Positions 28,478 to 37,072 of a DNA stretch of 64,000 nt are shown here, one piece after another (position 1 is the first letter of the stretch; every line of letters begins with the position of its first letter). This DNA comes from Amycolatopsis sp. NBRC 101858 (GTDB lineage: Bacteria; Actinomycetota; Actinomycetes; Mycobacteriales; Pseudonocardiaceae), in NCBI RefSeq assembly GCF_030269325.1, contig NZ_BSTD01000004.1, positions 474,558 to 538,557 of the forward strand. The letters run 5' to 3'. The notes beneath the pieces are model-generated. The model did not search any database, was not told where the DNA came from, and worked only from the letters and a program-made list of their open reading frames with translations. The translations under genes and the position numbers were made by a program.

Positions 28478-29619
28478 GGGCGTGCCTCCCTCGGCAGGCC
28501 GAGCACGCGCTCGGCGATGATGTTCCGCTCGATCTCGTCCGACCCGCCGTAGATCGTGTCCGCGCGGGTGAACAGGTAGAGCCGCTGGGCGTCGTCCAGC
28601 TCGGCACCGGCGGCGACCAGGGACCGCGCGCCGCGGGCACGCATCGCCAGCTCGCCGAGCCCGCGGTGCCACTGGGCCCACAGCAGCTTCCCGACGGCGA
28701 CCTCCGGCCCGGCGGGCCGGCCGAGCGTCCGCAACGCGTGCGCGCGCAGGACGCGCAGGCCGATCCGGGCGCGCGCGAGGTCGGTGCGCAGCAGCGGGTC
28801 GTCGTAGGTGCCGGTCCGCTTGGCTTCGGCGACGATGTCGTCGAGTTCGCGGCGGAAGCCGATCTGCTGGCCGAGCGTGGAGACGCCGCGTTCGAAGCCG
28901 AGGGTGGCCATCGCGATCTTCCAGCCGTCGCCGGGCTCGCCGACGACCAGCTCGGCCGGCGTGCGGGCGTCGTCGAAGAAGACTTCGTTGAACTCGGACG
29001 TCCCGGTCAGCTGCTGGATCGGCCGCACGGTGACGCCGTCCTGGCGCAGCGGCACCAGGAGGTACGACAGGCCGTGGTGGCGCTGCGATCCGGGTTCGGT
29101 GCGGGCCACGACGAAGCACCAGTCGGCCACGTGCGCCAGCGACGTCCAGATCTTCTGGCCGTTGACCACCCACTCGCCGTCGCGCCGGACCGCCGACGTC
29201 GAGACGGCGGCCAGATCGGACCCGGCGCCGGGCTCGGAGTAGCCCTGGCACCACAGCTCTTCGACGGCGACGATCTTCGGCAGGAACCGTTTTTGCTGCT
29301 CAGGCGTGCCGAACGCGATGAGCGTCGGGCCGAGCAGCTGCTCGCCGATGTGGTTGACGCGCGCGGGCGCACCGGACGCCGCGTACTCCTCGTGGAAGGC
29401 GACCTGCTCGCCGAGGGACAGGCCGCGCCCGCCGTGTTCGACCGGCCAGCCGACGCACGTCCAGCCCGCCGCGGCGAGGTGGCGTTCCCAGGCCAGGCGC
29501 AGGTCGAACGCCTCGTGCTCGCGTCCCGGGCCGCCGAGGCCACGCAGCTCGGCGAACTCGCCGGTCAGGTTGTCCGCGAGCCAGCCCGCGACCTCGCGGC
29601 GGAATCGCGTCGGTTCCAC
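28474..29619 (-). CDS. fadE30: Acyl-CoA dehydrogenase FadE30
   Basis: 381-residue acyl-CoA dehydrogenase: 'GYSEPGAGSDLAAV' (FAD/substrate), 'GQKIWTSLAHVADW', and C-terminal 'YGGSDEIERNIIAERVLGLP'. In mycobacteria FadE30 introduces the double bond in the propionyl side chain of 5-OH-HIP-CoA. GTG 29619 is preceded by AGGAGG. First gene of the leftward operon, divergent from fadD3 across 82 bases that hold a KstR-type box. Confidence 0.9.
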   Translation of the reverse strand: MEPTRFRREVAGWLADNLTGEFAELRGLGGPGREHEAFDLRLAWERHLAAAGWTCVGWPVEHGGRGLSLGEQVAFHEEYAASGAPARVNHIGEQLLGPTLIAFGTPEQQKRFLPKIVAVEELWCQGYSEPGAGSDLAAVSTSAVRRDGEWVVNGQKIWTSLAHVADWCFVVARTEPGSQRHHGLSYLLVPLRQDGVTVRPIQQLTGTSEFNEVFFDDARTPAELVVGEPGDGWKIAMATLGFERGVSTLGQQIGFRRELDDIVAEAKRTGTYDDPLLRTDLARARIGLRVLRAHALRTLGRPAGPEVAVGKLLWAQWHRGLGELAMRARGARSLVAAGAELDDAQRLYLFTRADTIYGGSDEIERNIIAERVLGLPREARP

Positions 29620-29662
29620 GCTCGCCTCCTTGCTGCCGGGCCGGTCCGGGACCTAGGGTAAT

Positions 29663-29676
29663 GAGAACACGTTCTA
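29663..29676. promoter_or_regulatory. KstR-type box between fadE30 and fadD3
   Basis: GAGAACACGTTCTA matches TnnAACnnGTTnnA except for one outer base. Read on the other strand it shares the 11-mer GAACGTGTTCT with the box at 20482. It can serve both divergent HIP operons. Confidence 0.65.
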
Positions 29677-29701
29677 GTTTGTCGGTCCAGAGGAGGGTGT
29701 G

Positions 29702-31234
29702 GTGGGACAGACCACGATCCCGGCCGTCGTCCGCGATGCCGCCGCGAAGTTCGGCTCGGCGGAGGCACTGGTCGACGGCTCCCTGCGGCTCGGGTTCGAC
29801 GACCTTCTGGAACGTGTTCAGTCGGTCGCACGGGCGTTCGTGGCCCGCGGTGTCCAGCCCGGCGACCGCGTCGCGATCACCCTCCCCAACACCCACCACT
29901 GGGTCCTGGCGGCGCTCGGCGCGCTCTACGCGGGCGCGTCGCTCGTGCCGGTCAATACCCGGTTCACCGCCGCCGAGACCGTGGACCTGCTGGTCCGCAG
30001 CCGGGCGAAAGCGCTGGTCGTGGCGGCCGACTTCCTCGGTACCGACCGGCACGCCGCGATCGTCGCGACCGGCACGGACCTGCCCGACCTCGGCACCGTC
30101 GTCCGGGTCGCCCTGGAGCAGCCGCACCGGCCGGTCGGGGACGCGCTCGGCTGGGACGAGTTCCTCGCGCTGGCGGACGAAGTGCCCCTCGCCGAAGCCG
30201 AGGCACGCGCGGACGCGGTCCAGCCGGACGACGTGAGTGACATCCTCTTCACCTCGGGGACCACCGGCCGCTCGAAGGGCGTGCTGTCGGCCCACCGCCA
30301 GGTCGTCGGCGTCGCCGCGGCCTGGGCGGAGTGCGGCCGCGTCACCGCCGAGGACCGGTACCTGGTGATCAACCCGTTCTTCCACAGCTTCGGCTACAAG
30401 GCCGGGATCGTCGTGTGCCTGCTGACCGGCGCGACGATCGTGCCGCAGGCGGTGTTCGACGTGAAGGCCGCGCTGGCGGTGATCGACCGGGAGCGGATCT
30501 CGGTGCTGCCGGGCGCGCCGACGATCTTCCAGTCCCTGCTGAACGAGCCGGAACGCGGCGACCTGTCCTCGCTGCGGCTCGCGGTCACCGGCGCCGCGGA
30601 CGTGCCGGCGTCACTCGTCCGGCGCATGCGCGCCGAGCTGGGCTTCGACATCGTCCTCACCGCGTACGGCCTCACGGAAGCCGTGGTGGTGACGATGTGC
30701 CGTCCGGGCGACGACGCGGAGCTGGTCGCGAGGACGTCCGGTCGCGCGACCGCCGGGTTCGAGGTCGCGATCCAGGGCTCGCCCGGCGAAGTGGTCCTGC
30801 GGGGACCGAACGTGATGCTCGGCTACCTCGACGACCCCGAGGCCACCGCGAAGGCCGTCGACGAGGACGGCTGGCTGCACACCGGCGACGTCGGCGAACT
30901 CGACGACGCCGGGAATCTCACGCTCACCGGCCGGCTCAAGGACATGTACATCTGCGGCGGCTTCAACGTCTACCCGGCCGAGGTCGAGCAGGCGCTCACC
31001 GAGCTGGCCGGCGTCCGCGACGTCGCCGTCATCGGTGTCCCGGACGAGCGGCTCGGCGAGGTCGGCAAGGCCTTCGTCGTCGGCAGCGGCCTGACCGAGG
31101 CCGACGTCCTCGCGTTCGGCCGCGAACGGCTCGCCAACTACAAGACCCCGCGGTCGGTCGCGTTCCTGGACGCGCTGCCCCGCAACGCTTCCGGCAAGGT
31201 GCTGAAGCGGCTGCTCACCGAGGAGACGAAATGA
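29702..31234 (+). CDS. fadD3: FadD3, HIP-CoA ligase
   Basis: 510-residue acyl-CoA synthetase: P-loop 'ILFTSGTTGRSKGVLSAH', 'NPFFHSFGYKAGIV', 'TAYGLTEAVVVTM', hinge 'LTGRLKDMYICGGFNVYPAE' and catalytic-type Lys in 'NASGKVLKR'. FadD3 activates HIP, the bicyclic remnant of steroids, as its CoA ester. Of three nearby GTG codons, 29702 is chosen because AGGAGG ends five bases upstream. First gene of the rightward operon; the stop overlaps the next ATG (ATGA). Confidence 0.92.
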   Translation: MGQTTIPAVVRDAAAKFGSAEALVDGSLRLGFDDLLERVQSVARAFVARGVQPGDRVAITLPNTHHWVLAALGALYAGASLVPVNTRFTAAETVDLLVRSRAKALVVAADFLGTDRHAAIVATGTDLPDLGTVVRVALEQPHRPVGDALGWDEFLALADEVPLAEAEARADAVQPDDVSDILFTSGTTGRSKGVLSAHRQVVGVAAAWAECGRVTAEDRYLVINPFFHSFGYKAGIVVCLLTGATIVPQAVFDVKAALAVIDRERISVLPGAPTIFQSLLNEPERGDLSSLRLAVTGAADVPASLVRRMRAELGFDIVLTAYGLTEAVVVTMCRPGDDAELVARTSGRATAGFEVAIQGSPGEVVLRGPNVMLGYLDDPEATAKAVDEDGWLHTGDVGELDDAGNLTLTGRLKDMYICGGFNVYPAEVEQALTELAGVRDVAVIGVPDERLGEVGKAFVVGSGLTEADVLAFGRERLANYKTPRSVAFLDALPRNASGKVLKRLLTEETK

Positions 31235-32076
31235 GCGAAGACGTCGTCCGCTACGAGCGCCGCGGGCCGGTCGCCGTGGTCACCATGAACCGGCCCGACT
31301 ACCGCAACGCCCAGAACTCGGCGATGACCTACGCCCTCGACGACGCCTTCGCCCGCGCGGTGAACGACGCCGAAGTCAAGGTGATCGTGCTGGCGGGCGA
31401 AGGAAAGCACTTCTCGGCCGGCCACGACATCGGCAGCCCGGGCCGCGACGCCGACCAGTCGTTCGACCGGCGCGCGGTGCTGTGGTGGGACCACACCGAC
31501 CGCGTCGGCGGCGACCAGCGGTTCGCCCGCGAGTCCGAGGTCTACCTGGGCATGTGCCGGCGCTGGCGGGAGATCCCGAAGCCGATGATCGCGAGCGTCC
31601 AGGGCGCCTGCATCGCGGGCGGGCTGATGCTCGCCTGGGTGTGTGACCTGATCGTGGCGGCCGACGACGCGTTCTTCGCCGATCCGGTGGTGCGCATGGG
31701 GATTCCGGGTGTCGAGTACTTCGCGCACCCGTGGGTGCTCGGTCCACGGGCGGCGAAGGAAGTCCTGTTCACCGGCGAGCGCTTCACCGTCCAGCAGGCC
31801 AAGGAATGGGGGATGGTCACCCGGATCGTCCCGCGTGCGGAGCTGGAACAGCACACCCTGGAGCTGGCGGAGAAGATCGGCGCGATGCCGCCGTTCGGCC
31901 TCGCACTGGCGAAGAAGGCCGTCAACCAGGCCGAAGACCTGATGGGACTGCGGTCCGGAATGGACTCCGTGTTCGGGCTGCACCACTTGGCGCACGCCCA
32001 CAACGCGGAGACGTCGGAAGACTCGCTCGGCGGGCAGTCCGCGCGGTCCATGCGTGACGCGAACAAGGGGGCTTGA
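31231..32076 (+). CDS. Enoyl-CoA hydratase/isomerase-family protein in the HIP operon
   Basis: 281-residue crotonase-fold protein with 'GEGKHFSAGHDIGSPGRD' and 'GACIAGGLMLAWVCDLIVAA'. A tryptophan-rich insertion follows the first oxyanion motif ('AVLWWDHTDRVGG'), longer than in standard hydratases and like EchA13-type actinobacterial proteins. It is locked between fadD3 (ATGA overlap) and fadE31 (one shared base). In M. tuberculosis fadD3 is followed directly by fadE31, so this is an added gene; it probably hydrates an enoyl-CoA of the same pathway. Confidence 0.85.
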   Translation: MSEDVVRYERRGPVAVVTMNRPDYRNAQNSAMTYALDDAFARAVNDAEVKVIVLAGEGKHFSAGHDIGSPGRDADQSFDRRAVLWWDHTDRVGGDQRFARESEVYLGMCRRWREIPKPMIASVQGACIAGGLMLAWVCDLIVAADDAFFADPVVRMGIPGVEYFAHPWVLGPRAAKEVLFTGERFTVQQAKEWGMVTRIVPRAELEQHTLELAEKIGAMPPFGLALAKKAVNQAEDLMGLRSGMDSVFGLHHLAHAHNAETSEDSLGGQSARSMRDANKGA

Positions 32077-33206
32077 TGGACCTCGACATCGACGAGGCGT
32101 CCGCGGCTTTCCGCGACGAAGCACGGGACTGGCTCGACGCGCACGTGCGGACGCTGCCGTCGATGGACACCGCCGAAGGCTTCGCGGCGCACCGCGAGTG
32201 GGAGGCCGAACTCGCCGAGGCGCGGTGGTCGGTCGTGTCGTGGCCGCGCGAGTACCACGGCCGCGACGCCTCGATGCTGCAGTGGCTGCTGTTCGAGGAG
32301 GAGTACTACGCGTCCGGCGCGCCGGGCCGGGTGGGCCAGAACGGGATCTTCATGCTGGGCCCGACGCTGTTCGCGCACGGCACGCAGGAGCAGCGTGACC
32401 GCATCCTGCCCGCGATGGCCCGCGGCGACGAGGTCTGGGCGCAGGCGTGGTCGGAACCCGAGGCGGGCAGCGACATCGCGGCGTTGCGCAGCACGGCGGT
32501 CCGGACCGACGGCGGCTGGCGGCTTTCCGGGCAGAAGACCTGGAGTTCGCGGGCGTCCTTCGCGGACCGCGCGTTCGGCCTGTTCCGCACGGATCCCGAC
32601 GCGCAGCGCCACCACGGCCTGACCTACTTCATGGCCGACCTGCGCGCCGGCGGCGTCACGGTCCGGCCGATCCCGCAGCTGGACGGCGAACCCGGCTTCG
32701 CGGAGATCTTCTTCGACGACGTCTTCGTGCCCGACGAGGACGTGATCGGCGAGGTCGGGCAGGGCTGGCGGGTCGCGATGACGACCGCGAACAACGAACG
32801 CGGGCTGTCACTGCGCAGCCCGGGCCGGTTCCTCGCCGCCGCCGACCGGCTCGTGGACCTCTGGCGCTCACAGGAATCACCACCGTCCACACAGGACCGC
32901 GTCGCCGACGCCTGGATCGGGGCCCGCGCCTACCAGCTCTACACGTTCGGCACGGTGAGCCGCCTCGCCGACGGCGGCGAGCTGGGCCCGGAGTCCAGCG
33001 TGAACAAGCTGTTCTGGTCGCACCTGGACGTCGAGCTGCACGAGACGGCCCTGGACGTGCTCGGCCCGGCCGCCGAGACCGAGCGGGACTGGGTGGACGG
33101 CTACCTGTTCTCCCTCGCCGGGCCCATCTACGGCGGCACCGACCAGATCCAGCGCAACACGATCGCCGAACGGCTGCTGAAACTGCCGAGGGAGGCGCGC
33201 CGATGA
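32076..33206 (+). CDS. fadE31: Acyl-CoA dehydrogenase FadE31
   Basis: 376 residues, full-length acyl-CoA dehydrogenase: 'AWSEPEAGSDIAALRSTAVR', 'GQKTWSSRASFADR' and 'YGGTDQIQRNTIAERLLKLP'. The ATG shares an A with the preceding TGA. With the shorter FadE32 and FadE33 it likely forms an alpha2beta2 dehydrogenase acting late in HIP breakdown, as reported for mycobacterial steroid FadE pairs. The gene overlaps fadE32 by four bases. Confidence 0.9.
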   Translation: MDLDIDEASAAFRDEARDWLDAHVRTLPSMDTAEGFAAHREWEAELAEARWSVVSWPREYHGRDASMLQWLLFEEEYYASGAPGRVGQNGIFMLGPTLFAHGTQEQRDRILPAMARGDEVWAQAWSEPEAGSDIAALRSTAVRTDGGWRLSGQKTWSSRASFADRAFGLFRTDPDAQRHHGLTYFMADLRAGGVTVRPIPQLDGEPGFAEIFFDDVFVPDEDVIGEVGQGWRVAMTTANNERGLSLRSPGRFLAAADRLVDLWRSQESPPSTQDRVADAWIGARAYQLYTFGTVSRLADGGELGPESSVNKLFWSHLDVELHETALDVLGPAAETERDWVDGYLFSLAGPIYGGTDQIQRNTIAERLLKLPREARR

Positions 33207-34138
33207 AGTTCCAGCTGTCGCCGGAACAGCGCCAGTTCTCCGCGTCGCTGCACGACCTGCTGGGCGGGGCGGACACCGCCGCGGTCGCGCGGGCCTGGGC
33301 CGCTGGTTCGCCGGAACGCGGCCTGAAACTGCTGCGAGCGCTCGCCGACCTCGGTGTCCCCGCGCTGCTGGTCGACGAAGACCACGGCGGCCTCGGCGGT
33401 TCCGCGGTCGACCTGGTGGTCGCCTTCGAAGCGCTCGGCTACCACGCCGTGCCCGGCCCGCTGGTCGAAACCGCCGCCGTGGCACCCTCGGTGCTGACCG
33501 GCGACCGGCTCGCCGCACTCGCCGGCGGTGACCTGCTGGCCACGGTCGTCGCGCCGCCGGAAGTCCCGCTCGCCCTGGACGCCGATGTCGTCGGAGTGGT
33601 CCTCGACCTCAACGAAGGCGAAGTCTCCGGCGTCCGGACCGAGCTGGTCCCGTCGATCGACCCGGCCCGGCGGCTGTTCCGGATCACCGGGACCACCCGG
33701 ACGACCGCCGCCGACCCGGTCGCGTTCGACCGGGGCGTCCTGGCCGTCTCCGCCCAGCTCCTCGGCGCGGGCCAGTGGCTCCTCGACGCCTCGGTCGCCT
33801 ACGCCAAGCAGCGCAGCCAGTACGGCCGGGCGATCGGCGAGTACCAGGCGGTCAAGCACCTGCTCGCCGACGTCGTGACGCAGCTCGAGCTCGCCCGGCC
33901 GCTCCTGTACGGCGCGGCCGTCGCCAGGGACACCTTCGCCCGGGACGTCTCGGCGGCGAAGGTCATGGCGGGCGACGCCGCGTACCTCGCCGCGCGCACG
34001 GCCCTCCAGGTGCACGGCGCCATCGGCTACACCGCCGAACACGACCTCGGCCTGCGGCTGACCAAGGTGCGGGCCCTGGCCGGGGCCTGGGGAACCGGCT
34101 CGTTCCACCGGGCGCGCGTCCTGGCGGGGCTGCGATGA
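33203..34138 (+). CDS. fadE32: Acyl-CoA dehydrogenase FadE32 (short subunit)
   Basis: 311 residues, shorter than a canonical acyl-CoA dehydrogenase, as expected for the beta-type subunit of heteromeric steroid FadEs. It retains 'YAKQRSQYGRAIGEYQAVKH' and 'TALQVHGAIGYTAEHDLGLR'. The middle domain is reduced. ATG 33203 is set by the overlap with fadE31, and the stop overlaps fadE33 (ATGA). Confidence 0.88.
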   Translation: MKFQLSPEQRQFSASLHDLLGGADTAAVARAWAAGSPERGLKLLRALADLGVPALLVDEDHGGLGGSAVDLVVAFEALGYHAVPGPLVETAAVAPSVLTGDRLAALAGGDLLATVVAPPEVPLALDADVVGVVLDLNEGEVSGVRTELVPSIDPARRLFRITGTTRTTAADPVAFDRGVLAVSAQLLGAGQWLLDASVAYAKQRSQYGRAIGEYQAVKHLLADVVTQLELARPLLYGAAVARDTFARDVSAAKVMAGDAAYLAARTALQVHGAIGYTAEHDLGLRLTKVRALAGAWGTGSFHRARVLAGLR

Positions 34139-35172
34139 CGGATCCGTTCGAGTCGGAAGAGTCCGCCGCCCTGCGGGATGCCGTGCGCTCGCTGCTGGCC
34201 CGCCGGTCGGGGCCGGAAGCGGTCCGGGCGGCGATGGAGTCGCCGCTCGGGTACGACGACAAGCTCTGGTCGACGCTGTGCGAGCAGATCGGCGTCGCCG
34301 CCCTCACGATCCCCGAGCACTACGGCGGCGCGGGCGCCGGCCTGGCCGAGGCGTGCGTGGTCCTGCAAGAACTCGGCCGCACGCTCACCCCCGCGCCGAT
34401 GCTCGGCTCCGCGGTGCTGTGCGGCGAAGCATTGTTGCGCACCGGGAACGACGAAGCCTGCGAACTGCTGCTGCCGGGGATCGCCTCGGGCACGACCCTC
34501 GCCGCGCTGGCGTGGTCGGACGAGGACTGGGCGCCGGGCTTGACCGCGTCGGAAACCGGGCTCGACGGCCGCGCCCACTACGTCCTCGACGGCGACCTCG
34601 CCGACGTCCTCTTGGCCGTGGCCCGGACGGCCGAGGGCATCGGCTTGTTCGAAGTCCCGCTCGACGGCGTTCGCCGGGAGCGCGTGACCACGCTGGACCC
34701 GACCCGCCGGCTGGCTGTCGTGGACTTCGCTTCAACCCCGGCACGACGTCTCGACGCCGACGGGTTCGGCCTGCGGAAGCTGCTTGACACCGCGGTCGTC
34801 GCCGTCGCCTCCGAGCAGGTCGGTGCGGCCGCCCGTGCGCTGGAACTGACGGTGGAGTACACCAAGCAACGGCGTCAGTTCGGCCGCGCGATCGGGTCGT
34901 TCCAGGCACTGAAGCACCGGATGGCCGACGTGCACGTCCACGTCGAAGCAGCCCGCTCGGCGCTGTACGCGGCCCTGGTGGACGGGGACGCCGAAGCCGT
35001 GACGACCGCGAAAGTCGTGTGCAGTGAAGCGTTCTCCCACGCGGCGGCGGAAATGGTCCAGCTGCACGGCGGTATCGCGATCACCTGGGAGCACGACGCG
35101 CACCTGTACTTCAAGCGCGCCCACGGGACCGCCCTCCTGTTCGGCGACCCCGTGAGCGCGCTTTCGGCCTAG
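34135..35172 (+). CDS. fadE33: Acyl-CoA dehydrogenase FadE33 (short subunit)
   Basis: 345 residues, partner-type acyl-CoA dehydrogenase with 'EHYGGAGAGLAEACVVLQEL', 'YTKQRRQFGRAIGSFQALKH' and 'MVQLHGGIAITWEHDAHLYF'. Last gene of the fadD3-fadE33 operon. Its TAG stop is embedded in a CTAG palindrome that also supplies the stop of the convergent flavin monooxygenase. Confidence 0.88.
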   Translation: MTDPFESEESAALRDAVRSLLARRSGPEAVRAAMESPLGYDDKLWSTLCEQIGVAALTIPEHYGGAGAGLAEACVVLQELGRTLTPAPMLGSAVLCGEALLRTGNDEACELLLPGIASGTTLAALAWSDEDWAPGLTASETGLDGRAHYVLDGDLADVLLAVARTAEGIGLFEVPLDGVRRERVTTLDPTRRLAVVDFASTPARRLDADGFGLRKLLDTAVVAVASEQVGAAARALELTVEYTKQRRQFGRAIGSFQALKHRMADVHVHVEAARSALYAALVDGDAEAVTTAKVVCSEAFSHAAAEMVQLHGGIAITWEHDAHLYFKRAHGTALLFGDPVSALSA

Positions 35173-36983
35173 GACAGGTGGTGCCGTTCCTGCAGCCCGT
35201 AGACCGGCGTCGGGATGCCCTCCGCGCGGGCCTTCAGCTGCAGGGCCAGGTAAAGCGAGTAATGCCGGGACTGGTGCAGGTTGCCGCCGTGGAACCACAG
35301 CCCTTCCTGCTGGGTGGGCTTCCACATGTTGCGCTGCTCGCCCTCCCACGGGCCCGGGTCCTTCGTCGTGTCCGAGCCCAGGCCCCACACCTTGCCGACC
35401 TTGTCCGCGACCTCCTGGCTGATCAGGTCCGCCGCCCAGCCGTTCATCGAGCCGTAGCCCGTCGCGTAGACGACCAGGTCGGCCTCCAGCTCGGTGCCGT
35501 CTTCGAGCTTCACGGAGTTCTCCGTCAGCTCGACGACCTGGCCGTGCGCGAGCTTGACGTCACCGTCGGCCACGAGGTCGGCCGCGCCGACGTCGATGTA
35601 GTAGCCCGAGCCGCGGCGCAGGTACTTCATGAAGAGGCCGGAGTCGTCGTCGCCCCAGTCGTGCCGGAAGCCCGCCTTTTCGAGCCGGTCGTAGAACTCC
35701 TGGTCGCGGTCCTTGATCGCGGCGTACACCGGTTGCTGGAACGTGTGCATGATCCGGTAGGGGAGGGACGCGAAGGTCAGGTCCGCCTTCTGCGTCGTCA
35801 TGCCTGCCGCGAGCGCGCGTTCCGAGTAGAGGTCGCCCAGGCCGAGGTCCATCAGCGAGTCCGACTTCACGATGTGCGTCGTGCTGCGCTGGATCATCGT
35901 CACGTCGGCGCCGGCTTCCCACAGCGCGCCGCAGATGTCGAACGCCGAGTTGTTGGACCCGACGATCACGGCCTTCTTGCCGCGGTAGGCGTCCGGGCCC
36001 GGGTGCTGCGAGCTGTGGTGCTGCTCCCCGCGGAATCGATCTTGCCCCGGCAGCTGGGGAACGTTCGGCTTGCCGGACATGCCGGTCGCGAGCACCAGCT
36101 GCTTCGGCTTGAGGACGACCTCTTCGCCGTCGCGATCGAGGACGACCGTCCACTCCTTCGCTTCTTCGTCGTAGGAGGCGCTCTTGCAGGTCGTCGACGA
36201 CCAGTAGTTGACCTCCATGACCTTCGTGTACATCTCGAGCCAGTCGGCGATCTTGTCCTTCGGCGCGAAGACCGGCCAGGTGCGCGGGAAGTCGAGGTAG
36301 GGCAGGTGGTCGTACCAGACGGGGTCGTGCAGGCACAGGGACTTGTAGCGGCCGCGCCACTGGTCGCCCGGCCGCGCGTACCGGTCGACGACGACGTGGT
36401 CCACGCCGAGCTGGCGCAGCCGGGCGCCGAGCGCGATCCCGCCCTGCCCGCCGCCGATGACGACGACGTACGGCTGCCGCGTGGTGCCCAGTTCGTCCGC
36501 TTCCGCCTGCCGCGCCTCGGACCACGTCACGCGGTCGCGGTTGACGCCGTGCTCGGCGCCCTTCGGCCGGGTCGTGCCGAGCGGCTCTTCGTGGCCCTTG
36601 AGCTCGTGCAACGTCGTGAGGAAGGTGAACGCGCCTTCGGCGGTGAGCCGCAGGTGCCCGCGGCCGCGTCCGGCCGCCGTCTCGAAGCCGATCCACGCGT
36701 CCACGACACCGTCGGCCTCGGTCGGCTCCTCGGTGACGTGGAAGCCGCTCGCGTCGGCGGTGTCCATCGTGGTGAGGAGGAGGTCCTTCACGCCGTCACG
36801 GTTCTCGACGGTCTTGAGGTTCCAGGTGAACGCGATCAGGTCGCGCCAGAACGACGTCGTCGCGAACAGGGCGGCGGCCCGGTCGGCGTCCCGGGCCGCG
36901 AGCGCGGCCTCGAAGCCGGCGAGCCAGCCTTCGACGCGCTGCCGGGCATCGACGGCCGCGGCCGGTTCGAGGGTCTGGGTCAT
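35169..36983 (-). CDS. Flavin-containing monooxygenase with N-terminal NTF2/SnoaL-like domain
   Basis: 604 residues in two parts. Residues 1-150 resemble an NTF2/SnoaL-like fold ('LAARDADRAAALFATTSFWR'). From about 165 a group-B flavin monooxygenase follows, with 'VVVIGGGQGGIALGARLRQL' (FAD), the fingerprint-like 'FRGEQHHSSQH', 'VIVGSNNSAFDICGALWEAG' (NADPH) and 'DLVVYATGYGSM'. It probably hydroxylates or Baeyer-Villiger-oxidises a small carbonyl or nitrogen compound; the substrate is not deducible. ATG 36983 follows GGAGG. It lies downstream of a co-directional GAF-domain regulator, which likely controls it. Confidence 0.88.
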   Translation of the reverse strand: MTQTLEPAAAVDARQRVEGWLAGFEAALAARDADRAAALFATTSFWRDLIAFTWNLKTVENRDGVKDLLLTTMDTADASGFHVTEEPTEADGVVDAWIGFETAAGRGRGHLRLTAEGAFTFLTTLHELKGHEEPLGTTRPKGAEHGVNRDRVTWSEARQAEADELGTTRQPYVVVIGGGQGGIALGARLRQLGVDHVVVDRYARPGDQWRGRYKSLCLHDPVWYDHLPYLDFPRTWPVFAPKDKIADWLEMYTKVMEVNYWSSTTCKSASYDEEAKEWTVVLDRDGEEVVLKPKQLVLATGMSGKPNVPQLPGQDRFRGEQHHSSQHPGPDAYRGKKAVIVGSNNSAFDICGALWEAGADVTMIQRSTTHIVKSDSLMDLGLGDLYSERALAAGMTTQKADLTFASLPYRIMHTFQQPVYAAIKDRDQEFYDRLEKAGFRHDWGDDDSGLFMKYLRRGSGYYIDVGAADLVADGDVKLAHGQVVELTENSVKLEDGTELEADLVVYATGYGSMNGWAADLISQEVADKVGKVWGLGSDTTKDPGPWEGEQRNMWKPTQQEGLWFHGGNLHQSRHYSLYLALQLKARAEGIPTPVYGLQERHHLS

Positions 36984-37072
36984 GAGCGGACCTCCCCGTC
37001 TCGGGCACCGTCTTCGTCGGCGGCGCGTCCGAGCAGCCAACCCCGGCTGACCGGGTCCGCGAAAGGGTTGCC

